Positions 1 to 6,726 of a stretch of 15,872 nucleotides of DNA are shown here, one piece after another; the stretch's first letter is position 1; each line of letters begins with the position of its first letter. The translations under genes were made by a program, and so were the position numbers. The stretch covers positions 1 through 15,872 of the forward strand of contig JAFYQN010000082.1 of NCBI GenBank assembly GCA_017559885.1, written 5' to 3'. This stretch comes from Clostridia bacterium (GTDB taxonomy: Bacteria > Bacillota > Clostridia > Oscillospirales > Acutalibacteraceae). Under the pieces are notes generated by a model that searched no databases, was not told where the DNA came from, and worked only from the letters and a program-made list of their open reading frames with translations.

Positions 1-27
1 ACAACAAATAAAAAAAGATTAATAGTA

Positions 28-56
28 GTGTCTCACATTTTGTGAGACACTTTTTT
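28..56 (+). terminator. Intrinsic terminator of an upstream gene
   Basis: A perfect 10-bp stem (28-37 with 41-50) and a 3-base loop are followed by six T residues. An A-rich stretch precedes it at 10-16. The gene it serves lies to the left of the window. The A-rich 5' flank could give weaker termination on the other strand. Confidence 0.85.
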
Positions 57-113
57 GTTTGGAAAGACAGGGGGGCGGTGTTCTTTACTGCGTAATATTC
101 ACAAAAAATTAAA

Positions 114-161
114 AATACCACACTTTGTTTTCACTTGTAATTTAAAACAGAGTGTGGTATT
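114..161. repeat. 18-bp inverted repeat / long hairpin
   Basis: Arms 114-131 and 144-161 pair over 18 positions (17 Watson-Crick, one G-U as RNA) around a 12-base loop. A T-rich tail follows on the plus strand, so it could be a second terminator for upstream transcription. It also overlaps the predicted promoter of the next gene: the -35 lies in the loop and the -10 begins in the right arm. It could therefore be an operator instead. Sequence alone does not decide between the two. Confidence 0.6.
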
Positions 162-163
162 AT
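135..163 (+). promoter_or_regulatory. Predicted sigma-A promoter of the C39-like peptidase gene
   Basis: TTGTAA (135-140) and TATTAT (158-163) are separated by 17 bases. Transcription would start near 170, leaving a leader of about 24 bases that carries the ribosome binding site AAGGAG at 180-185. The promoter lies inside the inverted repeat 114-161. Confidence 0.45.
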
Positions 164-193
164 TTTATATATTATTTTTAAGGAGCAAAAACA

Positions 194-1744
194 TTGTCAC
201 GTCACCAAAAAGAAATAACCCAACAACAAAAATTAATAATATACATATCCTGCGCGTTAGCGGCAATCATAGCAGCTGTGGGCACTACATTTTTAGTTGT
301 TCATCTTGTAAAAAATCCGCCTTCGTTTATATTTAATTCAAGCGGAATTTCTTACAACTCAAATTTCAGTACGCTCAGCACCTACGATACGGTAATTGTC
401 CCCGAGGCAACCATTATAGTAACCGATGATGGCGCAAAGGAAAAGGTCGACAAAATCGTTGACGCCTCAAATCAGGTAGAAGCAACCCGTAAAAACAAAA
501 TTATTGTCCAAAACTACAAGGTAGATAAAAGCGGATTTATAAAAAGCAAAGTAAAACTTCCTGTAGAATACCTATCTCAAAATCCCGAATTACCCACAGG
601 TTGCGAAATCACAGCCCTTACCACCGTACTTAATTTTTACGGATACGACGTTTCCAAAACCGAAATGTCAGACAATTATCTCGACAAAACAATCGACCAA
701 ATCGGCGATTTTTGGGAGGTATACGTTGGTAATCCACGCAAAAACGGTTTTGGTTGCTATGCAAAACCAATAGTCAACGCGGCAAATCGTTACTTTGCCG
801 ACACCGATAACGCTTACAAAGCGGTAGATTATAGCGGAACAAAATTTGAAGACTTGTTAAAACTTGTCGAAGCCGATACTCCCGTAATTATATGGAGCAC
901 CATGTACGGCGAAACGGAAAAAAACCTACGTGAACCATACGCCACAGTTCAGTGGAGCATAGACGGTAAAGATATCTCTTGGATCGCCCCAGAACACTGT
1001 ATGGTTCTTATAGGTTACGATCTCGATCGCAGTGTTGCAATCCTTTCCGACCCGCAACGCGGCATCGTTGAATACGACCTCGACACAGTAAAAGCTCGCT
1101 ACCTTGCTATGCATTCACAATGTGTCGTTATTGAAGAAGTGCCAATGATTAGTGGTATAGAAGACGGCAAAACCTATTACACAACCCAATGCGTTGTTGT
1201 TTCAAATCACAATCTCAAATCGGTTACGTTAAATGGTGAAAAGGTTGAATCCACCTTCACAATCCCCGGTAATGCCGAAGATATTTATCGTATAGTTGTA
1301 ACCGACCTTGACGGCAACAAAACCGAAATGACCGTCTATACCAAACGAATTTCTTCATTGTTTGACCCAATCGAAGGATTAAATGAATTCAACGTAACTA
1401 TTGATAATCGTAGCACTATTTTGGCTATCAAAACACGCGCTCAAAATTGTCTGACCGATTATTCTCCCTACAAAGAAACTCGAGAACTTGACATTGTCAT
1501 TTCAGGTTGCGACCTTATGCTCCAAAACATCGATACAGCAGTAAGCGAGTATGAACGAATCAAATCCGATTTCGCCATACTTGAAGGCGGCGAATTTGCC
1601 GATAACAATACGGAAACCATAACAAGACTTTTTGAAGATATACAAGCGGTGATTTCAAGCGGAAATTTAACCGATTCTCAAAAGTCCGAACTCACAACCA
1701 TACGTTCAAAATGCAGTCAATGGTTATCAGATTCGCAAACATAA
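194..1744 (+). CDS. Membrane-anchored C39-like cysteine peptidase (Peptidase_C39_2 type)
   Basis: A 516-residue protein starting at TTG, chosen because AAGGAG (180-185) sits 8 bases upstream. Residues 13-38 form one hydrophobic segment after a short charged N-terminus, so this is a signal anchor or uncleaved signal that puts the rest outside the membrane. Residues 122-315 match the C39-like papain-fold domain: Cys137 in TGCEITA is the likely nucleophile, His268 in EHCMVLIGYD and Asp286 in SDPQRG complete the site. Residues 316-385 look like a small beta-sandwich (Ig-like) domain. About 386-516 is predicted mostly helical and unrecognised. In the family such domains cleave peptides, sometimes in cell-wall or secreted-protein processing; the substrate here is unknown. 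No transporter or bacteriocin gene lies nearby, so a double-glycine leader peptidase role is unlikely. Confidence 0.8.
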   Translation: MSRHQKEITQQQKLIIYISCALAAIIAAVGTTFLVVHLVKNPPSFIFNSSGISYNSNFSTLSTYDTVIVPEATIIVTDDGAKEKVDKIVDASNQVEATRKNKIIVQNYKVDKSGFIKSKVKLPVEYLSQNPELPTGCEITALTTVLNFYGYDVSKTEMSDNYLDKTIDQIGDFWEVYVGNPRKNGFGCYAKPIVNAANRYFADTDNAYKAVDYSGTKFEDLLKLVEADTPVIIWSTMYGETEKNLREPYATVQWSIDGKDISWIAPEHCMVLIGYDLDRSVAILSDPQRGIVEYDLDTVKARYLAMHSQCVVIEEVPMISGIEDGKTYYTTQCVVVSNHNLKSVTLNGEKVESTFTIPGNAEDIYRIVVTDLDGNKTEMTVYTKRISSLFDPIEGLNEFNVTIDNRSTILAIKTRAQNCLTDYSPYKETRELDIVISGCDLMLQNIDTAVSEYERIKSDFAILEGGEFADNNTETITRLFEDIQAVISSGNLTDSQKSELTTIRSKCSQWLSDSQT

Positions 1745-1774
1745 AATAAATTTTACATTTTTTTAAAAAAATAC

Positions 1775-1803
1775 TTGCAATCTTAAAAGTTTTGTGGTAA
1801 TAT
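1775..1803 (+). promoter_or_regulatory. Promoter of rpmB
   Basis: TTGCAA (1775-1780) and TAATAT (1798-1803) are 17 bases apart, and a TG pair at 1795-1796 gives an extended -10. It lies in the short gap after the peptidase gene, so L28 is transcribed separately. Confidence 0.65.
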
Positions 1804-1817
1804 TGTGTTTGCTATGT

Positions 1818-1837
1818 GACCGATTAAGTCTTCGGTC
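1818..1837 (+). other. Small hairpin in the rpmB leader
   Basis: GACCGA (1818-1823) pairs with TCGGTC (1832-1837) around an 8-base loop. It sits 8 bases before the AAGGAGG ribosome binding site at 1846-1852. It could affect mRNA stability or translation, but no known r-protein leader class is recognised. Confidence 0.35.
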
Positions 1838-1860
1838 GAATCAAAAAGGAGGTGCAACCA

Positions 1861-2049
1861 ATGGCAAAATGTGAAATTTGCAGCAAAGAAGTTGCTTTTG
1901 GTATTAAGGTTTCTCACTCACACAGACGTTCAAACAGAACTTGGAAGCCCAATGTTAAGAAGGTAAAGGCTATCGTTGATGGTTCACCCCGTCGCATCAA
2001 TGTCTGCACCCGTTGCTTACGTTCGGGCAAGGTTACCAGAGCTATCTAA
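1861..2049 (+). CDS. rpmB: 50S ribosomal protein L28
   Basis: A 62-residue protein of normal length for L28, a component of the large ribosomal subunit. It begins MAKCEICSKEV and contains the typical basic central stretch with HSHRRSNRTW, followed by RINVCTRCLRSGKV. Cys4, Cys7, Cys49 and Cys52 form two CxxC pairs, so this is the zinc-binding (C+) form of L28. The ATG at 1861 is chosen over an in-frame GTG at 1852, because AAGGAGG (1846-1852) lies 8 bases before the ATG and overlaps that GTG. It is a single-gene unit with its own promoter and terminator. In many Clostridia rpmB likewise stands alone. Confidence 0.97.
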   Translation: MAKCEICSKEVAFGIKVSHSHRRSNRTWKPNVKKVKAIVDGSPRRINVCTRCLRSGKVTRAI

Positions 2050-2064
2050 TCAATTCTTTGACTT

Positions 2065-2099
2065 AAAAGTCCCGTGTAAGCATTTACACGGGCTTTTTT
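2065..2099 (+). terminator. Intrinsic terminator of rpmB
   Basis: A 9-bp GC-rich stem (2071-2079 with 2084-2092) closes on the 4-base loop GCAT and is followed by CTTTTTTC. It begins 22 bases after the rpmB stop codon. Confidence 0.93.
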
Positions 2100-2105
2100 C
2101 TTTAC

Positions 2106-2176
2106 AATCCATTTCCTCGCAAGGCTCCCTTGCCTAAAGGGGGCTGTCATTAAATGAAGTTAATGACTGGGGGATT
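2106..2176. repeat. Palindromic dispersed-type repeat (two-hairpin element)
   Basis: The element has terminal 5-bp inverted repeats AATCC (2106-2110) and GGATT (2172-2176). They enclose two hairpins: 2124-2131 with 2137-2144, and 2146-2153 with 2160-2167. The layout, with a GGCTCCCTTGCC-type first arm, GCTGTCA, then TGACTGGGGGATT, resembles from memory a short palindromic repeat common between genes in gut Clostridia. Only one copy is in this window, so dispersion is inferred. It separates the rpmB terminator from the HAD gene. Confidence 0.6.
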
Positions 2177-2197
2177 TTTATATTTGGAGAACATTCT

Positions 2198-2857
2198 ATG
2201 ATAAAAGCAGTTTTATTTGACCTTGACGGCACACTCGTTAATTCACTTTTTGACCTTGCCGACGGTGTGAATTATGCTATAGCGTCAAAAGGATACCCCA
2301 CCCACGACACAGAAAAATTTAAATATTTTGTCGGTGACGGCATACCCAAAATGATAGAGCGCGCATTACCACCCGAGCATCGTACCGCAAAAGAAATTAA
2401 CCAAGTCAAAAACCTCTTCTTATCTTATTATGCTATTCATTACGCCGATAAAACCTGCGCATACACAGGCATACCCGAACTTGTAAACGACCTAAAATCA
2501 AATGGTTTTAAAATAGCCGTCGTAACCAACAAAGCGCAGGATATGGCAGATAAAGTTGTAAACTCGGTTTACGGCAATATCTTTGACCTTGTTATCGGTA
2601 TGCGTGACGGCATTTTGCCAAAACCCGACCCAACGTTAGCGCTTATGACTATGAAGCATCTTAACGTAAAACCAACAGAGTGCATATTTGTTGGCGATTC
2701 GGGTATGGACGTAGCAACGGCTGTTAACAGCGGCGCTGTACCCGTAGGCGTGCTTTGGGGTTTTAGAAAACAAGATGAACTCCTTAAAAATGGCGCAAAA
2801 TACATAATAAGCAAACCACAAGAACTTTTAGATATTATAGAGGAACTTAACAAATGA
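2198..2857 (+). CDS. HAD-family phosphatase, phosphoglycolate-phosphatase-like
   Basis: A 219-residue cytosolic HAD subfamily IA hydrolase, the usual length for the Gph/PGP group. Motif I is DLDGT with nucleophile Asp8 and acid Asp10. Motif II is VVTNK with Thr110. Motif III is Lys142 in LPKPDP. Motif IV is GDSGMD at 166-171, binding magnesium. The helical cap (about 16-95) is of the type found in phosphoglycolate phosphatases. The exact substrate cannot be read: phosphoglycolate, pyrophosphate and sugar phosphates are all possible. The start has GGAG (2186-2189) 8 bases upstream. Its stop overlaps the start of the transporter gene by four bases (ATGA), so the two are translationally coupled. 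I found no clear promoter between the repeat and this gene. Confidence 0.88.
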   Translation: MIKAVLFDLDGTLVNSLFDLADGVNYAIASKGYPTHDTEKFKYFVGDGIPKMIERALPPEHRTAKEINQVKNLFLSYYAIHYADKTCAYTGIPELVNDLKSNGFKIAVVTNKAQDMADKVVNSVYGNIFDLVIGMRDGILPKPDPTLALMTMKHLNVKPTECIFVGDSGMDVATAVNSGAVPVGVLWGFRKQDELLKNGAKYIISKPQELLDIIEELNK

Positions 2858-4026
2858 GCGCAACCTATAAAAGTACAAAAATCGCCTGTTTTGCAGGTTT
2901 TGTTGTTCAAGCAATTATAAACAACTTTTTACCAATACTATTTATTATATTTAATGCCAAACCCTATAATCTTAACTACGAACAATTAGGTCGACTTTTG
3001 TTTATAAACTTTTTTGTTCAGTTGATAGTCGATTCCGCCACACCATTAATCGTTAGAAAAACAGGTTACCGCGGCGCCGCCATTATTTGTCATGGTCTTG
3101 CGGCATTGGGATTATGTTTGTTAGGTATATTACCCGCATTATTCCAAAGTCACGCATACATCTGTATTGTTATCGCAATTGTCGTATATGCTTCGGGTAG
3201 CGGCATTATAGAAGTTTGTATTAGTCCTATCGTAGAACTTTTACCCGGCGATAAAAAAGGCGCCGATATGGCATTTTCTCACTCCTTTTATTGTTGGGGA
3301 CAAGCGTTTACCGTTCTTGTTTCTACGTTACTTATATTTATAATGAGTCAGGATAAATGGTATTTTATTCCTGTTCTTTGGGCAATTATTCCGCTTATAA
3401 ATATGTTTAACTTTATGCGCGTGCCTATAATAGAAGACCATACCCCCATAAGCAAAACTGCAAAATCCTTGCTTAAAAATCGTGATTTTTGGCTTTTTGC
3501 CATAATTATGATTTGCGCAGGCGCCAGTGAAATAGCTATGGCAGAGTGGGCATCCCTCTTTGCGCAAAAAGCACTCGGTATACCAAAAACCGTCGGCGAC
3601 CTTTTAGGTCCTTGCGCCTTTGCAATATGTATGGGTAGCGGTAGAGTTATATTTGGGCTTTTAGACGGTAAATTCAATCCAAAAAAAGCGCTTATTATAA
3701 ACAATATATTATGTATCGGTTGTTACGTAGGCGTTGGCGTATTTAATCTACCTGTACTTTCACTTATCGCCTGCGCGCTTTGCGGCTTTACAGTAAGTCT
3801 TTCTTGGCCGGGTACCTATTCTATGGCGGCGCGCCATTTCCCAACGGGTGGTACGCTAATGTTTAGCATATTAGCCCTTTGCGGCGACTTTGGTTGTTCT
3901 ATGGGACCATGGTTACTTGGCATTGTCGCAAACAAATCAACTCTGGAAACAGGATTTATAGCGCTTGCCATATTCCCTGCCATTATGGTTGTAACCGCTT
4001 CTCTTTTACGCAAAGAAAAGTGTTGA
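2854..4026 (+). CDS. MFS transporter, substrate unknown
   Basis: A 390-residue protein made almost entirely of hydrophobic segments, consistent with the 12-helix major facilitator fold and the usual length of about 400. The charged loop near residues 190-210 fits the cytoplasmic loop between the two six-helix halves. There is no extra domain and no obvious drug- or sugar-specific motif; the general architecture resembles FucP-like or other small-solute porters. It begins inside the last codons of the HAD phosphatase gene, which suggests co-transcription and perhaps a shared pathway (import of a compound whose phosphorylated form is hydrolysed, or the reverse). That link is inference. Confidence 0.82.
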   Translation: MSATYKSTKIACFAGFVVQAIINNFLPILFIIFNAKPYNLNYEQLGRLLFINFFVQLIVDSATPLIVRKTGYRGAAIICHGLAALGLCLLGILPALFQSHAYICIVIAIVVYASGSGIIEVCISPIVELLPGDKKGADMAFSHSFYCWGQAFTVLVSTLLIFIMSQDKWYFIPVLWAIIPLINMFNFMRVPIIEDHTPISKTAKSLLKNRDFWLFAIIMICAGASEIAMAEWASLFAQKALGIPKTVGDLLGPCAFAICMGSGRVIFGLLDGKFNPKKALIINNILCIGCYVGVGVFNLPVLSLIACALCGFTVSLSWPGTYSMAARHFPTGGTLMFSILALCGDFGCSMGPWLLGIVANKSTLETGFIALAIFPAIMVVTASLLRKEKC

Positions 4027-4051
4027 AAAAAGTAATATTATCAGTTACAAT
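4023..4051 (+). promoter_or_regulatory. Promoter of the dCMP deaminase gene
   Basis: TTGAAA (4023-4028) and TACAAT (4046-4051) lie exactly 17 bases apart. The -35 overlaps the stop codon of the MFS gene. The deaminase is therefore probably transcribed on its own as well as by read-through. Confidence 0.65.
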
Positions 4052-4086
4052 AAAATAAAGTAAAAATTTACCTACGAGGTGTAATT

Positions 4087-4563
4087 ATGAAAAGAGCTGA
4101 ATACTTAAGTTGGGACGAATACTTTATGGGCATTGCCGCATTGTCGGCATTGCGTAGCAAAGACCCCTCTACCCAGGTTGGCGCTTGTATCGTTAACGAC
4201 GACAAACGTATACTTTCTATGGGATACAACGGTATGCCGCACCATTGCCACGATGACGAGTATCCTTGGGAGCGCGGTGAAGGTCTTGATTCAAAATATC
4301 TTTACGTTTGCCATGCCGAACTTAACGCAATACTTAACTGCAACACTTCATCGGTTAGAGGTTGCACCGTGTACGTAACACTCTTCCCCTGTAACGAATG
4401 CGCCAAGGCAATTATTCAGTCAGGCATTAAAGAGATTGTATATATGTACGATAAATATGCCGACACCGAAGGCGTTAAGGCATCAAAACGTATGTTAGAT
4501 AGCGCAGGCATTATCTATCGTCAATACGTACCAACTGAAAAAGAAATAAATATTAAACTTTAA
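4087..4563 (+). CDS. dCMP deaminase (ComEB-type)
   Basis: A 158-residue cytosolic zinc deaminase that would convert dCMP to dUMP, feeding thymidylate synthesis. Zinc ligands are His76 in the CHAELNAI motif and Cys102 and Cys105 in PCNEC; Glu78 is the proton shuttle. The opening SWDEYFMGIAALSALRSKDPSTQVGACIV and the GYNGMP segment are hallmarks of the dCMP deaminase family rather than of cytidine or tRNA adenosine deaminases. Length is normal. The related competence-locus protein ComEB has the same fold, but no comE genes are near. Ribosome binding site GAGGTG is at 4076-4081. It ends just before a two-way terminator. Confidence 0.93.
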   Translation: MKRAEYLSWDEYFMGIAALSALRSKDPSTQVGACIVNDDKRILSMGYNGMPHHCHDDEYPWERGEGLDSKYLYVCHAELNAILNCNTSSVRGCTVYVTLFPCNECAKAIIQSGIKEIVYMYDKYADTEGVKASKRMLDSAGIIYRQYVPTEKEINIKL

Positions 4564-4570
4564 AAAGCAA

Positions 4571-4606
4571 AACGACCTCTCAAGACAGAGAGGTCGTTAT
4601 TTTTTA
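4571..4606. terminator. Two-way terminator between convergent genes
   Basis: An 11-bp stem (4571-4581 with 4588-4598) has a 6-base loop. A T-rich run (4600-4605) follows on the plus strand and TTTTGCTTTTTA on the minus strand. It can end both the deaminase transcript and the lipoprotein-phosphodiesterase transcript. Confidence 0.9.
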
Positions 4607-5119
4607 TTACAAAATTTTTCTTGTGAAATTGCCGTTTTCAAAAACAATATATCCGTTGCCTGTATTTTCTTTGGGAATAGATACCGAGCCGGGATTTATA
4701 TATCTAAAATCCCCTACCTGCTCGTCTGCGGCAACGTGGGTATGACCGCAAAGTAAAACATCGCCTTTTTTAAGTGGCGGTGGGTTATCTTTGCCAAACT
4801 TGTGTCCGTGTGTCGCGTATATATCTACGCCGTCTACCGAAATAAGAGCGTAATCCGAAAGTATTGGAAAAGGTAATACCATTTGGTCAACCTCGGTATC
4901 GCAGTTGCCCCTTACACAAAGAATTTCATCTTTTAATTCCGATAGCATTTCAATAATCTTTTTGGGAGCGTAATCTTTTGGCAGGTCGTTTCTTGGGCCA
5001 TGATAAAGAATATCGCCCAACAACAACATTCTATCTGCCTTTTCGTTTTTATATGCCTCAAGCATTTTTTTGCACCAATAGGCGCTACCGTGAATGTCAG
5101 ATGCAATAAACAGTTTCAT
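4607..5119 (-). CDS. yfcE: YfcE-type metallophosphodiesterase
   Basis: A 170-residue cytosolic phosphoesterase of the calcineurin-like superfamily, close to the usual 180 for YfcE. Metal-binding motifs appear in order: DIH (Asp8, His10), GD (35-36), GNCD (71-74, replacing GNHD as in YfcE), THGH (103-106) and GHTHV (125-129), followed by NPGS (142-145). The E. coli relative hydrolyses artificial phosphodiesters with manganese; its natural substrate is uncertain, so none is claimed here. It has the ribosome binding site AAGGAG (complement of 5126-5131), which abuts the stop codon of the lipoprotein gene upstream. The two form an operon with a 12-base gap. Confidence 0.88.
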   Translation of the reverse strand: MKLFIASDIHGSAYWCKKMLEAYKNEKADRMLLLGDILYHGPRNDLPKDYAPKKIIEMLSELKDEILCVRGNCDTEVDQMVLPFPILSDYALISVDGVDIYATHGHKFGKDNPPPLKKGDVLLCGHTHVAADEQVGDFRYINPGSVSIPKENTGNGYIVFENGNFTRKIL

Positions 5120-5131
5120 TATTATCTCCTT

Positions 5132-5746
5132 TTATTTTATTAAATAAAACATTTCGGTCAACTCATCAATAACATCGCCGCCCGAAGTAGTAAAGGTTAT
5201 ATTTGCAAGATAACCGTCGCATTTTATCGAAATATTACTTTGAAACAATCTCATACCTTCTGTTTCGTAAGAAACATTAAGACAATCAAACTCTTGCCCA
5301 TCTATTTTTCTTGTTGCCACTTCATAAGTAACGTTTGAAAAACCCATACTCTCAAAATTTGACACTATCATTGGCGCCAACGCGTTAAAATTATCCTTAA
5401 TAACCAATGCTTCAAGTTGTTCGGGGTCTACCTTTTCAAGATTAACGTTTATATTATCGATACCGCTATATCTTTCAGCGTACATATCGTAAACTATGGT
5501 AGTATTTTCAAAAAGTTCTTCTATGTCCATATCCATATTTTCTTCAGCGATATTATTCATTTCTCTAAGTTGCTCATCGTTAAAAAACGTCCACTGACTA
5601 TCAAGTTTGCAACCTATTCCTATAAATTCATTTTCATAAACCGAACCCTTTACGTTGCCCAAAACGGCGCTATCCACACTATCGCCACACGCCGCAAAAG
5701 TTACGCCAACAACAAAAGTTAAAAATAAAACCAAAAACTTTTTCAT
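5132..5746 (-). CDS. Predicted lipoprotein of unknown function
   Basis: A 204-residue protein with a classic short lipoprotein signal: MKK, a hydrophobic core at 4-19, and the cleavage region TFAAC with Cys20 as the probable lipidated residue. Phe at -3 is slightly atypical for a lipobox. The mature part contains no motif I recognise; it starts with a Ser/Gly-rich linker, then a mixed alpha-beta domain with many acidic residues (about 60-85). Clostridia encode many small lipoproteins of this appearance. The start is supported by GGAGG seven bases upstream (complement of 5754-5758) and by a strong promoter. It is the first gene of an operon with the YfcE-type phosphodiesterase, but no functional link is known. 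Confidence 0.75.
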   Translation of the reverse strand: MKKFLVLFLTFVVGVTFAACGDSVDSAVLGNVKGSVYENEFIGIGCKLDSQWTFFNDEQLREMNNIAEENMDMDIEELFENTTIVYDMYAERYSGIDNINVNLEKVDPEQLEALVIKDNFNALAPMIVSNFESMGFSNVTYEVATRKIDGQEFDCLNVSYETEGMRLFQSNISIKCDGYLANITFTTSGGDVIDELTEMFYLIK

Positions 5747-5776
5747 ATCTATTCCTCCGTAGTCAAAGCTAAAATT

Positions 5777-5805
5777 ATCATATATTATTTTACATATCTT
5801 TTCAA
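5777..5805 (-). promoter_or_regulatory. Promoter of the lipoprotein-yfcE operon
   Basis: On the minus strand TTGAAA (5805-5800) and TATGAT (5782-5777) are 17 bases apart. The -35 begins four bases beyond the stop codon of the AraC-type gene, which shows no terminator of its own. Confidence 0.7.
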
Positions 5806-5808
5806 GTG

Positions 5809-6624
5809 TTAAATTGATTTTTTCCTGTATCCTATCGGCGTACAGTTAAGTTTCTTTTTAAAAGTATAAACAAAATGCTCCACCGAATTATATCCACAAG
5901 CAAAAGCAATTTCTTTACACGATAAATTTGTGCCGTCAAGCAAATTGCAAGCGTATCTTAATCGCACGGTATTAAGATAGTCCGAAAAAGAAATCCCCAT
6001 TTTTTTTGAAAACTGCGCGCCCAAATAATTTGGTGTTACGTTACAGTACCTTGCCAAACCATTAAGCGTTATTTGCTCTCTAAAATTGTTATGTATATAC
6101 GCTACTGCATTTTGAAGCAGTGTAGGAACAACTGTATTTTCATCCTGCGCCGAATTTCTTATAACGGTTATTATAATTTCAGCAATAAGATTTTTAATAA
6201 GCATCTCGCTAAAAAGCCCTGCCCCGTTTTCCTCTCGCTTTAATATGTCAAACAGTTTTATAATATGCATAGTCTCGTTTTCATCAACGGCGCAACAAAA
6301 TCGGTTACGGCTTAAAAACAAAAAATCGTTCAACCCATTCGGTAACACGTTTTCATTAAACTGCAGTTTTAGCACGTTCATATCGGTCTTTGCCGTAAGT
6401 TCGTGAAAGTCATAAAAAGACATCAGGTAAATACTACCACGACTTAGCGTGTATTTAGTATTGTTATAAATATGCTCACCACAACCGTCTAAAATAAATT
6501 CCAATTCAAAATAATCGTGCCAATGCGGAGCAAAATATTCCCCTGCTTTTATAAATCTCTTTTCAATATAGTAATCCTTGTCATACTGTAGTGACGATTT
6601 ATATTTATCTATTTGTTTTGACAT
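5809..6624 (-). CDS. AraC-family transcriptional regulator with cupin sensor domain
   Basis: A 271-residue regulator. Residues 25-95 form an AraC-type cupin sugar-sensing domain (HWHDYFELEFILDG matches its early strands). Residues 168-268 form the double helix-turn-helix DNA-binding domain: first helix pair LNGLARYCNVTPNYLGAQFSKKMG region, second CKEIAFACGYNSVEHFVYTF, ending in the P-x-x-YRK signature. The ATG at 6624 is preferred to the one at 6636, because GAGG lies six bases before the former and overlaps the latter, and 6636 has no ribosome binding site. It is divergent from the kinase-mannosidase-isomerase operon with 102 bases between, so it most likely controls that operon in response to a mannose-containing sugar. 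Effector and sites are inferred. Confidence 0.88.
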   Translation of the reverse strand: MSKQIDKYKSSLQYDKDYYIEKRFIKAGEYFAPHWHDYFELEFILDGCGEHIYNNTKYTLSRGSIYLMSFYDFHELTAKTDMNVLKLQFNENVLPNGLNDFLFLSRNRFCCAVDENETMHIIKLFDILKREENGAGLFSEMLIKNLIAEIIITVIRNSAQDENTVVPTLLQNAVAYIHNNFREQITLNGLARYCNVTPNYLGAQFSKKMGISFSDYLNTVRLRYACNLLDGTNLSCKEIAFACGYNSVEHFVYTFKKKLNCTPIGYRKKSI

Positions 6625-6654
6625 ACCAAACCTCATAAAGTGTTGATTTTCTTA

Positions 6655-6683
6655 ATTTTATCATAGATTATATTATTTTTCAA
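6655..6683 (-). promoter_or_regulatory. Promoter of the AraC-type regulator gene
   Basis: On the minus strand TTGAAA (6683-6678) and TAAAAT (6660-6655) are separated by 17 bases. Its -35 coincides with the weak -35 of the opposing operon promoter. Confidence 0.65.
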
Positions 6684-6704
6684 GAGCGTTATTTGTTATA
6701 TAAT
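6677..6704 (+). promoter_or_regulatory. Promoter of the ROK-mannosidase-isomerase operon
   Basis: A perfect -10 TATAAT (6699-6704) has only a weak -35, TTTTCA (6677-6682), 16 bases upstream. A poor -35 next to a divergent AraC-type gene is what an activator-dependent promoter would look like. It overlaps the regulator's own -35. Confidence 0.55.
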
Positions 6705-6726
6705 AGGTTAAAAGGAGGTCGGCAAT

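Noticed and set aside
55..336. A 93-codon open frame on the plus strand
   Set aside because: It has no ribosome binding site at its start, crosses the inverted repeat and promoter, and runs out of frame through the start of the peptidase gene.
1754..1771. T run followed by A run downstream of the peptidase gene as a terminator
   Set aside because: It is a simple T/A palindrome with no GC-containing stem or loop, so I would not call it a terminator.
1852..1860. GTG start giving L28 three extra residues
   Set aside because: The GTG overlaps the ribosome binding site, and the ATG at 1861 gives the standard MAKC start of L28.
5417..5722. A 101-codon plus-strand frame across the lipoprotein gene
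   Set aside because: It lies entirely opposite a gene with lipobox, promoter and ribosome binding site, and its product has no recognisable features.
6625..6636. ATG at 6636 as start of the AraC-type regulator
   Set aside because: No ribosome binding site precedes it, whereas the ATG at 6624 has GAGG six bases upstream.
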